64,000 bases of DNA from Talpa occidentalis (taxonomy: Eukaryota; Chordata; Mammalia; Eulipotyphla; Talpidae): positions 71,407,106 through 71,471,105 of the forward strand of contig NW_023601104.1 in the NCBI RefSeq assembly GCF_014898055.3. The letters are read 5' to 3'. Positions within the stretch are counted from its first letter, which is position 1; every line of letters starts with the position of its first letter. This document shows, in pieces, positions 20,940 through 32,581 of the stretch. A program made the position numbers and the translations under genes. The notes below the pieces were generated by a model, which searched no databases, was not told the DNA's origin, and was given only the letters and a program-made list of their open reading frames with translations.

Positions 20940-21440
20940 TTAAAAAATATTTGATACTGAATATTTAACTGTTTTCAATGGCACATTTAGTCTATTTTGT
21001 ATACATAATTATATTCATAGTGTTTTATAAAGTATATCAACATTATGCTATATGTATAATTACTGTTTTTCTTTTACTTTATAACATGAGCTCTTTTCCT
21101 TATTGTAACAAAAACTTCATGAAAACAATTGTAATTGATATATAATAATTTATAAGGTGAATTGTTTTAATTTACTTAACCAAATCTTTTGTTAGACATT
21201 TAGTTCTAATTTTTGCCATTTTAATTAATACTTAATAAATGAGTAAAAAATGTATATGGAAAATATTATGTTTAGGATAAATTCCTTACATTTGGGTTGA
21301 TTCTTTAAAATAAATTGAAAAGTTGAATTAATGGGTAAAGATAGTAATGTTTTTAAGGCTAAATGGTTTTCTACCAGAATTATACCAATGTATACCTCTT
21401 TAGCAGTGTTAAAGAAATGCAGTTTTCCAATTTAAGTATT
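20940..21440 (-). mobile_element. Old L1 3'-UTR-like fragment
   Basis: AT-rich sequence with a theme close to L1M 3' ends in reverse complement, ending "ggttttctaccagaattatac". Low-confidence family call and approximate limits. Confidence 0.45.
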
Positions 21441-21720
21441 TTAAGAATAGTCACATCTGTCTATTAAAATGTGTACTAAAAGAAAATAGCCAATAAAAAT
21501 TTGTCAAAACTACACCTGAGAGGAGAAAGCATACAATGTACAAAAAGGAAGAATGATGTAAAATATATAAAAATAAAATAAATTTGTCAAAATATCTTGA
21601 ATAGCAAAGGAAAGAATTTTTTTTTTAAGCTAAGTATTCAGAATTCATACTGGGAAGTTCAGAATTTATTGGCCTAAATAAAATTTAATACCATGTTTTT
21701 TTCTAATTCTGTCTCACTAG

Positions 21721-21865
21721 GTGTCTGGAGAATTACAAATGCTACAGAAAAATTCAAGAGAAAATTTGTACTAACCTCAGCCAAATGAAGACAGTTCTTG
21801 GGCAGTCCATGTCCTCATTGCCAGTGTCTTACAAAGAGGCTTTAGAGTGTTTAGAACAGAGCAAG
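21721..21865 (+). CDS. SYNE2: SYNE2 local exon 9 (nesprin-2 rod)
   Basis: A 145-nt exon (residues 1272-1320), entering in phase 2 and leaving in phase 0. It reads CLENYKCYRKIQEKICTNLS to ...YKEALECLEQSK. The acceptor is gtctcactag and the donor AAG|gtaagt. The conserved segment MKTVLGQSMSSLPVSYKEAL matches nesprin-2 as recalled. Exons 8 and 9 share a phase-2 intron, so they can only be skipped as a pair without a frameshift. Confidence 0.93.
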
Positions 21866-22703
21866 GTAAGTGTGTGTGCAAAAAATTGGCAGAACAAGCA
21901 AGTTGAGGCAGCAGGATGTGGCTCTATTACAACCCACAGAAATCTTCAACCTGGGTTGTAAACCCAGGAAAATTCCTCAAACAAAAAGCCAAGGGGAAAA
22001 ATGAAGCAACGGTTCTAAGCGATTTGTCAGTAGTGTTCACAGGACAGTCTTCTCCCTGGAAGCACATTGTCCTTATTGATCCCTCTTTTGAAAGCTTTGC
22101 TTTTAGTGTTACTCTGTAAGACAATGCTGGATCAATGGTAAATTCTTCCTGTCTATTGATAATTTATTGGGATTATCTTAAGTGCTGAGTACTGATTACT
22201 ATTTATACTCTATAATTAAGCAATTTTAGTTTTTGTCTAATTTCATTCTCAGTCTGTGGCATTATGTTATTAGAATTTGAATGAGAACATTCTAAATCAT
22301 CTGTGCTTATTAACATTTGCCCCCAAACACACACAAAAATTCTAAATATTGCTTTGATGGTTGATATAGTAAGTACTGTGTCAGTTAACTACTTAGTAAC
22401 ATGAAACTTGGTTAAAATAGCAAAGTGAACTTCTAGGATATTTACCTTCACAAATGTACTCTTCCTTGGAAAACTGGTTTATGGGTCATTATTTCTCTCT
22501 GTAGTCCCAAGTTCATGAGCAATAAAATCATACATGGATAATTCTCACCTGACTCAAATTGACATCCTAAAGGACTAAATGGGGGATCATGTAGTGCTTA
22601 TGAAGGAGCTAAAATCATTAATTGTTCAAAATTTAAAATGGTTTATCAATTTTAGAAAATTAATAAACATGATGATGCCCCTCCTGTTCCTTTTCCTTTT
22701 AAG
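21866..22703. other. Intron 9
   Basis: No gene or confident repeat. Opposed frames of about 65 codons at 21916-22124 share the same DNA and look accidental. Confidence 0.5.
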
Positions 22704-22919
22704 GCTTTGGTCTCAAATCTTACATCCACCAAGGAAATGTTCATGAAGCTGCGGCAGGTTCTCATGCACTTGAGACCCATGTGCACAGATGCGGGCACGT
22801 GTTTGCTCAGGACCACGGTGGCTCTGTGGGAGGAGTGGCTGAGTCTTCTAGAAGCTGCTAAAGAGTGGGAGCTGTGGTGTGAAGAACTGAAGCAGGAGTG
22901 GAAATTTGTCAGTGAGGAA
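22704..22919 (+). CDS. SYNE2: SYNE2 local exon 10 (nesprin-2 rod)
   Basis: A 216-nt symmetric exon (residues 1321-1392). It reads ALVSNLTSTKEMFMKLRQVL to ...EELKQEWKFVSEE. The acceptor ends in aag rather than the commoner cag (ccttttaag) and the donor is GAA|gtgagt. It is Trp rich: WEEWLSLLEAAKEWELWCEE places five Trp in about 30 residues, the signature of spectrin-repeat helices A and B. The piece matches human SYNE2 as I recall it. Confidence 0.95.
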
Positions 22920-24185
22920 GTGAGTGCTTCATTTCAACAGTCAAGTCGTATTGTTTCCTAACAAATGCCATTTACATTTTTATTACTTTCATTTTGTTCT
23001 TATATAAGTCTTCAACCTGTATCATTTGTTGACACTATTTAGACCTGATACATAAATGTTTATAGAGGTCAGGGCCTCGTAAAATAATCTCCAAGAAATT
23101 CAAATTCTTTCATAATAGTCGCATTTTGGGGGGGTATCAATGTGAATGCAATTTACATTTGAGCAGTGTGGGGGTAGGGACATGACCTCCATGCAGACTG
23201 GAAATCAGCATATAACTTTTGGTTCTGCCAGTTTTAAACCAATAGTTTGCTATTGCCTGGAAAGCCTGGACGGTAACATAAACAGTTGATTAACACATAT
23301 CTTCTGTGCTTCATGTATTAATACAATAGTCTTATAATAAATTAAGCAAGAGAATAGAAAATATATTTAGAGTACTGTACTATATTTAGCCATACTGTAA
23401 GTGTACCTCATCTGTTTATAAGAATATCTGTACGTAAGTGAGCTTGTGCCCTTTAAACCTGTCTTGTTCAAGGCCGAGGTAGCTATGCTTGCTCATTTGT
23501 TATTTTGCAGGCAAGTTAACTGTTCTTAAAAGTAACTGTCACTACATCAGTGGTTAGAACTAGGTAATATTCATAGTAACCAACTAATTTTTGAAATTAA
23601 CTACACTTGTGAAGTATGGCCCTAAAAAAATATGTTCTTACTGAGAACTGTCTCAGAGAAAGCCTCCATGATACACATCAATCACCGGTGTTAATTGAAC
23701 CATGTTCAGGACATATATTTAGAAAGAAATTTTTAATTAGTATGAAATTGTGTTTGGATATTCTTTAATCTTTCCAAAGCAGCAGATATAAATGAGGTAT
23801 AATTCAGAACATTAAATGAAAGTACTTTTCCATTTCAAAATTGCTGCTGAATTTACTTAAGAGAAGAAATAGTGAATCAGTACTTAATTAGAAGTAGGTC
23901 ACATGCTTTGAGGCTTGAATATTTAGTACTATCATATTTTCCTTTTTAAGGCTAAGTATTCTTGAAAATGTGTATTATTTTGGTGGTGCTGGTGAGGGAT
24001 TTGACTAATAAGTGTCTTTTGAATGTTAAAACTCTTAAGAAATTTTGTGAATTTCACTTTTGGTGTGGCTGCTGCCATCTAGTTCTTTCCCATCCATCTT
24101 CCTTGGCAGCCTTTGCTGAGTTCCCACAGAAAACTGTGTGCTGTGCTGAGAAGGCAGCTCACACGTGCTGTCACTGAGTCCCTGC
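22920..24185. other. Intron 10, 5' part
   Basis: Nothing recognised in about 1.3 kb. The frame at 23962-24177 has no family features. Confidence 0.5.
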
Positions 24186-24290
24186 ATTGCCCTCAGGAGT
24201 TAAATATTATTACTATTTGATTGATGGGGAAACTGAGGCACCAAGAGATTTAAATGGGTTAGTGATTGGTGTACTGGGGCCACATCTGTT
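24186..24290 (-). repeat. MIR core fragment
   Basis: "gggaaactgaggcaccaaga" is the reverse-complement MIR core (consensus near GGAAACTGAGGCACAGAGA). Confidence 0.7.
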
Positions 24291-24689
24291 TTGCTCACTA
24301 CTATAATTTTAGAATCTCACAATGGCCTTGAACTTCGCACTTAGTAAATATTTCTTGAGGGATAGTTCTTATTCAAACCCAGGTCTAAGATAATCCTAAA
24401 CTTTTGTTCCTTTTATTTTATTAGTCTCTCTAGTGCTATCTGGTTATTTGCAATTATATCTTATTAATTTATATCCCATTCATTTAGACCTTTGTAATTA
24501 TTCATGCAAATATTTGACACTATCTGCTCACAAAATGTGTTTTTTGAAGTCTGGTTTGTTTTCCTTTTATTTTTATTCCATTTTGGTTTTGTGGTAACTT
24601 TGGTTTACAAACTACTATGGTGCAGAGGCATAGGGTCACACATCTTCAGCTGTATACTAGTACGCCACACCCATCTTTGGCAACGGAAC

Positions 24690-24770
24690 TCCAATAGAAA
24701 GGGGAAAAAAGGAAAAATACACAAATGGGACTACATCAAACTAAAATTCTGCATAGCCAAAGAAGCTATC
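24690..24770 (+). mobile_element. L1 ORF2 fragment, sense, part A
   Basis: "aaatgggactacatcaaac" encodes the L1 ORF2 motif WDYIKL. The copy stops at about 24770 where an opposite L1 begins and resumes at 26460. Confidence 0.7.
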
Positions 24771-26459
24771 CTTTTTAAAAAAAAAAAATGTGTATATTTT
24801 ACATCATTCTTCCTTTTTGTACATTGCATGCTTTCTCCTCTCAGGTGTAGGCCCTGTAAAATGCCCACCACCAATTTACCTGTGCACATCACCATAGTCC
24901 TTTGTGTGCGTCCCTCCCCTGTTTTGATCCCTCTTCCTCCTCCTTCACTGCCGAATGTCTCTGATTATTATTTCCTATTAATTTTGTTTTTTAATTTATT
25001 ATAGTTTTTTTCCTGATCCCTTATTTGGTTCCCCTACATTCCTCCTATAAGTGAAACCATCTGATATTTTTCTTTTCCTTTCTGGCTTATTTCACTGAGC
25101 ATAATCCCTTCCAGCTCCATCCATGTTGCTGTGAATGGCATGAGTTTATCTTTTTGATTGCTGAATAGTATTCCACTGTGTATATATGCCATGTTTTCTT
25201 GAGCCAGTCATCTATTTTTGGACATTTAGGTTGTTTCCATATCTTACGTATTGCAAAAAGTGCTGCAGTAAACATAGGGGTGCGGTATCCTGTTGAATTA
25301 ATGTTTTGTGCCCTTTGGGTAGATTCCTAGGAGTGGAATTGCTGGGTCATATGGAAGCTGCATTTTTAGTAGTTTGAGGAACCTCCACACAGCTTTCCAT
25401 AGTGGTTGGACCAGTTTGCACTCCCACCAGCAGTGTAGGAGAGTTCCTTATTCTCCACATCCATCCCAACATTTGACGTTGCCTGTTTTTTTAATGTGTG
25501 CCATTCTTGCTGGTAAGGTGGTATATCATTGTGGTTTTGATTTGCATTTCCCTGATTACAAGTGATGTTGAACATTTTCTCAAATACCTATTGGCTATTT
25601 GCATTTCCTCTTTGGAGGTGTCTGTTTTTAGCTCTTCAGCCCATTTTTTGACTGGATTGTTTACTTTGTTTTTGATGAGTCATTTGAGCTCTTTGTAGCT
25701 CTTTGTAATCAGTCCCTAGTTAGTAGTATTGTGTGCAAAATTTTTTCCCAATCAGTAGGTTGTCTCTTTGTTTTGGTTAATGTCTCTTTTGCTGTCCAGA
25801 AGCTTTTTAATTTGACGTAGTCCCAGCTGTTCATCTTTTCCTTTACTTTCTTTGCTTTGGGGGATGTGTCTTTAAAGGTGTTACTGAGATATATGTCATG
25901 TGTTTTGCTTTTATTTTCTTCTGTATATTTTACAGTTTCAGGTCTTACATCCAATTCTTTTATCCATTTTGAGTTGGTTTTTGTGCATGGTGTGAGGCAG
26001 TAATCTAGCTTCATTTTTTTGCATGTAGCAGTCCAGTTTTCCCAGTAACATTTATTGAGCAAACTGTCCTTGTTCCATTGCATACCCTTTGCTTCTTTGT
26101 CAAAGATAAGTTGTCCATAAATATGTGGGTTTATTTCTGGGTTTTCTACTCAATTTCATTGGTCTATATGTCTGTTTTGTTCCAGTACCATACAGTCTTA
26201 ATTATTATGGCTTTGTAGTATAGTTTGAAGTCTGGGAGTGTGATACCTCCATTCTCCTTTTTGGTTAGGAGAGCTTTGGCTATTCAAGGTTTTTTATGGT
26301 TCCATATGAATTTCATCAATATTTGTTCTACCTCTTTGAAGAATGTCATTGAAATTTTTATTGGAATAGCATTGAATCTATAAAATGCTTTATGTAGGAT
26401 GGCCATTTTGATAATGTTAATTTTTCCAATCCATGAGCAGGGGATGTCTTTCCATTTCA
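24771..26459 (-). mobile_element. L1 inserted into L1 (opposite orientation)
   Basis: About 1.7 kb of reverse-complement L1: 3' UTR on the left (24830-25080), then ORF2 C-terminal sequence with broken frames. The minus-strand pieces at 25087-25275 and 25709-26083 carry motifs such as NSWDYVKLKSFWTAKE and [13 protein letters not shown]. Several stops and frameshifts show an old, dead copy. An approximate target duplication, AGAAGCTATC and ATAAGCTATT, flanks it. Confidence 0.8.
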
Positions 26460-27116
26460 AATAAGCTATTATTAAAATGAAAAGACACCCTACTGAATGG
26501 GAGAAAATATTTGTACATCATACATAACAAGGGGCTAATATTCAAGAGCCACAAAGAATTCATTCAACTCAATAACAGCAACAAAAACCCAATCAAAGAA
26601 TAGGCAGAAGAGCTAAATAGATTGTTGGTGAAAGAAGACATACAGATGGCCAACAGGCACCTGAAAAAATGCTTATCACTTATCCACAGGGAAATGCAAA
26701 TCAAAACCACAGTGAGATATCATGTCACACCTGTGAGAATGGCCCTTATCAAAAAGATCAAAAACAAGTATTGGTAGGATATAGACAGAAAGGAACTCTG
26801 TACACTGTTGGTGGGAATGTAGACTAGTCCAGCCCTTATGGCAAACAATATGGAAGTTTCTTAAATTATTACAAATCTACCATATGATCCAGTAATTGTA
26901 ATCCTAGGTATCTATGTAACAAATGCAAAAACAATAATTTGAAGCAAGATATGCAGTCCTGTGTTCATTGAAGCATTATTTACAGTAGATAAGTTATAGA
27001 AACAAGCTAAGTGCCCAATAACAGATGAGTGAATTAGGAAGATGTGGTGTATATAAAAATAAAATGCTACTCAGATATAAAAATAGATAAGCCCTTGCCA
27101 TTTGTGGCAAAATGTA
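26460..27116 (+). mobile_element. L1 ORF2 fragment, sense, part B
   Basis: Picks up exactly where part A stops: "aaaatgaaaagacaccctac" and "tgaatgggagaaaatatttg" follow the WDYIKL region in L1 ORF2. It runs to near the ORF2 C-terminus (27060-27116) with many mutations. Confidence 0.8.
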
Positions 27117-28239
27117 TTTTTTTAAAGAGTATCACAAGCAAAATTTGTCCTCACATAAGGAGTACAAATGCTTAATGTATGTCTGTTGGAATTCTAAGCA
27201 TTTTACATGTATTATCCTGCAGTAATGGAGCAGGTTTGCAAAGCAGGACTCTGCTACTTGAGTAGAAGTTCTTGTGCCATTTGTTGAAATTACACAGGCT
27301 AGTGAAAGCTGATCATGGGACAATGGTATGAGGAATAAAGTCTGGAGGGTGAGTTTGGAATGGGAGACAAAGTTTTACGAGGGGCAGGGAAGGGGACATC
27401 ATGACCACACATGAAGAGACATTTGCATCAGCAAAGTATTTGATATTATCACAGGCAGAGTTATCTCAAGACCACCATGGAAATAGTCACGTAATCAGGT
27501 CAATAGCAGCCTAGGCATCCCCAGGCCTGCCTGGTGATATGAGGTATGCCCCATAGGTAGTCAAGGAATTCTCTGCTGTGATTTGTAGATGGCAAATAGG
27601 TCACAGTTGCCCATGAGTAGCCAGCTGGTAGCCAGCTCATAGGAACCCACATGTCCCCTCTTTCTATTATATGGGCAAGAGGAAGATGGGAGAAATGATG
27701 AAGAGGGGTCTGGCAGATCAGCATGGCTTGTTGGCGGCTACATGATTGGATGTAGAGGCAGCACCAATGTGCTCTATCACATTGGAGGAGGGATGGAGTC
27801 CATAGAGCTTGTTGTTGAGCCCAGAGTCCAGAGGGTTTATTGATGTTCACCAAGCCAGGTACAGCAGTCTCCAGTTGATGGAAAGGGATCCATCCCAGGT
27901 GGTGACTAAATCACTAACAGCTAGAGCTCTGGAATAGAATTGATCCTTCTTTGATGCTGGTTCATGATGTTCCTCCTTGGAACCCAAGGAGGTCCTGTAG
28001 GTGATAAAACAGAAACATACCCTGTCCCCATGTTAATGGTTCTGAGGTCCTAGCCAAGTTGGTCCTTGCAATGGGTGGGGATACAAGACCAAGGACGTAG
28101 GGCTTGGTTCTGTTGGGATGAAATGTTCTACTGCCACGAGGCCAGAAGAATTAGGAATGATGTGTTGCTCAACAGCTGTTAGGCCAGAGGAACCACAATT
28201 TAAAAAGTGAAAAGTAAAGAAAGCTTTGCCTGTTTGTTC
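27117..28239. other. Unclassified intronic block (possible retroviral remnant)
   Basis: Relatively GC-rich sequence for this window, with a 117-codon minus-strand frame at 27500-27853 rich in Trp, Cys and His. I cannot place it in a family. A decayed endogenous retrovirus interior on the minus strand is one possibility; ordinary intron is another. Confidence 0.3.
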
Positions 28240-28405
28240 CTATGGGGGCAAGTTACTCTCTAGATTATCCCATTTGTCCTCACAAGAATCCTATGAGATA
28301 AGATTTTTACTGTTCTCATTTTATAAATGAGGAAAGTCAGAAACATGAACTTCAGCAACTTGTCCAGATTCACAATGAGTAAATTCAAACTAACATCCTG
28401 GCTTT
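28240..28405 (-). repeat. MIR fragment
   Basis: Reverse-complement MIR: "ctcacaagaatcctatgaga", then "cattttataaatgaggaaag", then "cttgtccagattcaca". Confidence 0.7.
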
Positions 28406-28569
28406 TAAACACTAAACTCTCAACTTTAATGATCTTTACAATATCAAATCAATGTAAGATTTTATAGTAGCTTTTATCCATTCAATAAAAGCTATATCAT
28501 GTAAAGACCTAAAAATGCAAGAGTCTGTTACCATGGTTGGTACTTTTATATGTGACAAAATGAATTTGT

Positions 28570-28735
28570 TTGTATTTCAAATTTTTTCTACCTTAATGGC
28601 CTTTTTAAAAATGCATATTCATTTTCTTACATCACTGTTAAATTTTGTGAAGTATTTGATTTCTCCCCTCAGGTGGGTTCCCTGTGGTTCTCACACCACT
28701 ATAGCACCTGTGATCCATCACCATATTCCCTTGTT
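28570..28735 (-). mobile_element. L1 3' UTR fragment, part A
   Basis: Reverse-complement L1 3' UTR similar to that at 24850 ("tctcccctcaggtgggttcc"). Interrupted by a SINE at about 28736-29001. Confidence 0.6.
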
Positions 28736-29001
28736 TTTTTTTTAAAGATTTATTTATTTATACAAGAACTGGGGTACAGGCCAGATGCACGGGAGGGTGA
28801 GAGGATTCACCAGAGACAGAGCGGGGAACAGAACAGGCAGATGTACTGAAACACACTGCTGAGGGGAGCAGCGGGCGAGTCAGGAGAGGTCTGCCACGCA
28901 ACGTGGGTTGCTCCACGGCTGGCGGGGATTGAACTGGCACTGCAGAGGCTGCAGACAGCTTCACAGCGCTGCGCTCAACCACCTGCGCCACCAGGGAGGC
29001 C
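28736..29001 (-). mobile_element. tRNA-derived SINE (copy 8)
   Basis: Full-length reverse-complement copy. Tail ttaaagatttatttatttat on the left, body gctgaggggagcagcgggcg, and head ctgcgccaccagggaggccc on the right. It sits within an L1 3' UTR. No clean TSD was identified. Confidence 0.85.
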
Positions 29002-29565
29002 CACTCTCACCCATGTGTTGACCCCTTTCCCTCCACTCCCCTACTGTCTTCCTCAATCAGTTGTCAGCTTGCAAGGTTTAGCTTTCCCCTAACCCTTTGT
29101 TCAGTTTCTCTAGTTTCCACATATAAGTGAAATTTAATTGAAGTAACATCGCATTATAATATGGTATTGGTTTCATCTGTGTATCATTATAAATCAACAT
29201 CTGTATATATAACTATTGAAAGTCTAGTTCCATCCTTCACCATACAATCGGATGCCTTTTACCTGGTTCTTCCCCTTTCCCTCTTTCCTTATGGTAACCA
29301 CGAATTCAATTTTATAGTCTAAAAAGGGTTTTTTTGTTTGTTTGTCTTATTTAAATCAGCTGCAATTTTTCTTTCTGTATCACATGTAAATGAAATCATG
29401 CATTGTTTTTCTTCCTCTGAGTTTTTCACTAACCAGTACCTTCTAGGTCCATCCATGTTGTAGCAAATGGCAGGATTTTGCCTTTATTTATAGCTGATAG
29501 TATTCCATTGTGTGTATATATCACATCTTCTTTATCCAATCATCTGTCAATGGTTTTCTAAGGAG
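29002..29565 (-). mobile_element. L1 3' UTR/ORF2 fragment, part B
   Basis: Continues the interrupted L1: "agtttctctagtttccacat", "cattgttttt" and "gtattccattgtgtgtatat", the reverse complement of the ORF2 end. Confidence 0.7.
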
Positions 29566-29902
29566 AAATATTGCTTCATTTATCTAAGGGAAAAATATTT
29601 TATTCAACAGTATTTCCTTTATTCAACAGAAATATTCAAGAGTATTTCCTTTAGCTCATAACAGCAATTCATTTCAATCACTCATCTGTGTCATCAATAG
29701 CTGGAGATTATGGGATTATGATAATGGAGGAATAATATTCCCAACTTCAAGAAGATAAATATTACTCTGAGCTAGGCTATGGTATCAGGAACCCTTTGAA
29801 TTGTCAGTTTTCAAAAAATCTGGTTTCTGATTTCTATTTCTGGTTTTGAAGTGGTAAACATATGCTTACCATTTTTGTTTGTTTTTTTGTTTGTTTATTT
29901 AG
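29566..29902. other. Intron 10, 3' end
   Basis: Holds a short local duplication ("tatttcctttattcaacag" and "tatttccttta", 29600-29655) and the T-rich acceptor of exon 11 (tttgtttgtttatttag). Confidence 0.6.
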
Positions 29903-30168
29903 ATTGAAAGAGAAGCAATTATTTTAGATAATCTTCAAGAAGAACTCCCTGAAATTTCTAAAACAAAGGAGGCAGCCAGCACAGAGGAACTCTCTGAACT
30001 GCTGGACTGTTTCCACCACTATGAACAGAATGTGGAGAACCAGCAGCTGTTACTGGCCCTACTTCTTCAGCGCATAAAAGGCATACAGAATGTCCCTGAA
30101 AACTTAGAGGCTATGGAATCTATTCCAGCATTTCAAGAGATTACATCTATGCAAGAACGATGTAACAA
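29903..30168 (+). CDS. SYNE2: SYNE2 local exon 11 (nesprin-2 rod)
   Basis: A 266-nt exon (residues 1393-1480 plus two bases of 1481), entering in phase 0 and leaving in phase 2 (AA|gtaaga). It reads IEREAIILDNLQEELPEISK to ...AFQEITSMQERCNK. The split codon AA+A gives Lys. Recognisable nesprin-2 pieces are EELSELLDCFHHYEQNVENQ and LLLALLLQRIKGIQNVPENL. It is helical throughout. It pairs with exon 12, so skipping either one alone would break the frame. Confidence 0.95.
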
Positions 30169-30389
30169 GTAAGATTTATGGAAAACTATAAAGCTTAAAA
30201 TTTAGAAAATACTGAACTTTGAGAATCTAAAAATATTATCAAATAATGACAAATGATATGGTATTGAGTTGAGCCCATATACTAATAGATATTAAAAATA
30301 ATGGAAACTATTATTAAAAAAGATAATAAAATAAGCATGTCTTCATCCTGGTGTTACCCAGGATATTATGAATTTTTTGTTGCTATTTT

Positions 30390-30860
30390 TCTACCTTAAT
30401 AATACATATTCATTGAAGGGAATTTAAAGAACACAAAAAGGATTAGAATGAAAAAATTCCATCTCTAATTTTACCACTTAGCAACAACTACTTTAAATCA
30501 CTTTTTTTCATTGTTTTTACTGTGATATTTTTAGACAAATTGTAATTTTAGTACTTACACTGTTTTGTAGTCTGTGGAATCATTTATCCCATTGTCATGC
30601 TTATTTCCCTATGCCTTTAAATGTTTTTTTTTAAATATAGCTGTATAATATCTCACTATTTGATGTGCCATAATTTATTTAACCAAGTTCCCAATATTGA
30701 AGGACCTTTAAATTGTATTTTTTTTAATTTTATAAAAACACTGAAGTGAATATTTTTATGATAGTATGCCTATCTGCCTCTGTGATTAATCCACTGAGGA
30801 AGTTGCCAAGAAGTGGAATCACTGGGTCAAAAGTTATAATAAATTTACAGCTAGAGTTAC
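30390..30860 (-). mobile_element. Old L1 fragment (intron 11)
   Basis: Reverse-complement, strongly diverged L1 end: "gctgtataatatctcactat", "gtgccataatttatttaacc" and "ccaagaagtggaatcactgg". Limits approximate. Confidence 0.6.
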
Positions 30861-31260
30861 TTACCAAGTTGCTCACAGAAAGGTTTTACCTACTTAAGCT
30901 CCTCTACTAAAATGGTGACTACACCATAGCAAATGGGGTTGGCTAATAGAGAGAAAAAGGTCGGGGGTGTTCTATCCTCAAGAACCCACCCATGATGTTA
31001 TTGATACCTCTAAGTCATGTTCAGTTGAATTCAGGGTTACATGGAAAAAAAGGTTAGGGATGGCAATTTAAATGTAAAGTATAAAAAGAGCATGTTTTGT
31101 GGTGAATAATTTGGAAAGGTTTTTGATTAAGTGATAGAATTTGATGTATGTTTATATATGCAGTACATAAATCATTAAAAACTAGTACTTTTCTCAAGAA
31201 AAATCTTTTGTGAGCTATATAGATAATTGTGTTAGTTATTGAAATAAAACTATTTCACAG
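30861..31260. other. Intron 11, middle
   Basis: Nothing classified before the recent L1 insertion. Confidence 0.5.
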
Positions 31261-31280
31261 AAGAAGACAGAAAAAATTTT

Positions 31281-32383
31281 TTTTTTTTTTAATAAATTTT
31301 ATTGTTATATTCCCCATACAATTGCAGCCCCCCCATTCTGACCCCAATCCCTCCCCTCCCACCCCCCCCCCCCTAAAAGTGTCTCTGGTTCATAGTTTTT
31401 GTTGATTTTGATTTTCACTTTCTTATAGTTATTCATTTTCCTGGTCCCTTATTTAAGTTTTCTAGATTCCTGCTATGAGTGAGACCATCCGGTATTTTTC
31501 TTTTTCTTTTTGGCTTATTTCGCTGAGCATGATCCCTTCCAGCGCCATCCATGTTGCTGCAAATTGCATGTGTTTATCTTTTTTGAATGCTGAGTAATAT
31601 TCCATGGTGTATATGTACCACATCTTCTTGATCCAGTCATCTATTTTTGGGCATTTGGGTTGTTTCCAAAGCTTAGCTATTGTAAACAGTGCTGCTATAA
31701 ACATAGGGGTGCAGGTGTTCTTTGGAATGGATGTTTCTGTGTCCTTTGGGTAAATACCTAGGAGTGGAATTGCTGGATCATATGGAAGCTCTATGTTTAG
31801 TAGGTCCAGAAATCTCCATACAGCTTTCCACAGTGGTTGGACCAGTTTGCACTCCCACCAACAGTGCAGGAGAGTTCCTTTTTCTCCACACCCTCGCCAA
31901 CATTTGTTGTTGCTAGTTTTTTTAATATGTGCCATTCTCACTGGTGTAAGATGGTATCTCATGGTGGTTTTGATTTGCATTTCCCTGATGACAAGTGATG
32001 TTGAACATTTTTTCATATGCCTGTTGGCCATTTGCATTTCCTCTTCAGAGAAGTTTCTTTTAAGCTCTTCTGCCCATTTTTTGCCTGGATTATTTTCTTT
32101 GTTGTTGTTGAGTCTCATCAGCTCTTTGCATATTTTTGTGATCAGTCCTTTATCATTAGTGTTGGGTGCAAAAATGTTCTCCCAGTTGGTGGGGTTTCTC
32201 TTTGTTTTTGTTATTGTCTCTTTTGCTGTGCAAAAGCTCTTTAATTTGATGTAGTCCCAGCTGTTTATCTTTGCCTTCACTATCACTGCTTTGGGTGATG
32301 TGTCTGTAAAGATATCTTTGATGTGCAAATCACGTAGTGTTTCGCCTATATTTCCTTCTATATATTTTATGGTTTCAGGTCTT
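31281..32383 (-). mobile_element. Recent 5'-truncated L1 with intact ORF2 C-terminus
   Basis: About 1.1 kb in reverse complement: poly(T) at 31281, 3' UTR with C-rich (G-rich in sense) runs at 31329-31374, then an unbroken 288-codon ORF2 C-terminal frame (32328 to 31462). Its motifs include [48 protein letters not shown] and [20 protein letters not shown]. The end is SLIAGI. The TSD is AAGAAGACAGAAAAATTTT at 32384-32402; the left copy at 31261-31280 has one extra A. The cut site TTTT/A fits the L1 endonuclease. The right edge lies 38 nt before the AG of exon 12. Confidence 0.95.
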
Positions 32384-32421
32384 AAGAAGACAGAAAAATT
32401 TTATTTTGATATGTGTTTTAG

Positions 32422-32581
32422 ACTTTTTCAGAAAGCTCAAAAAAATAAGGAATTGATACAGAATGAAATCCAAGACAGACATTCTTTAACAAAAGAAATA
32501 ATTACTTTAAAGAACTTATTTCAGCAGACCACAACTTCTTTCCAAAATATGGAATCACAAGACCACCCAGAACAGTTTGAG
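32422..32581 (+). CDS. SYNE2: SYNE2 local exon 12 (nesprin-2 rod)
   Basis: A 160-nt exon (residues 1481-1534), entering in phase 2 and leaving in phase 0. It reads (K)LFQKAQKNKELIQNEIQDR to ...SQDHPEQFE. The acceptor is gatatgtgttttag and the donor GAG|gtaagt. It contains HSLTKEIITLKNLFQQTTTS, which matches nesprin-2 as recalled. A second AG lies 10 nt downstream (ctttttcag) but using it would break the frame. A recent L1 insertion ends 38 nt before this exon. Confidence 0.93.

Noticed and set aside
24504..25004. 166-codon frame rich in Phe and Leu
   Set aside because: Most of it lies over an antisense L1 3' UTR; no domain and no conserved context.
27500..27853. 117-codon minus-strand frame rich in Trp and His
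   Set aside because: No family recognised, and no splice or promoter context. Kept only as a note in the unclassified block.
31462..32328. 288-codon minus-strand frame as a host gene
   Set aside because: It is the L1 ORF2 C-terminus, lies within a 5'-truncated insertion flanked by target duplications, and has no promoter.
32422..32431. Alternative acceptor at 32430-32431 for exon 12
   Set aside because: It would shift the frame by 10 nt and destroy the recalled LLQK-like start; the upstream AG fits.
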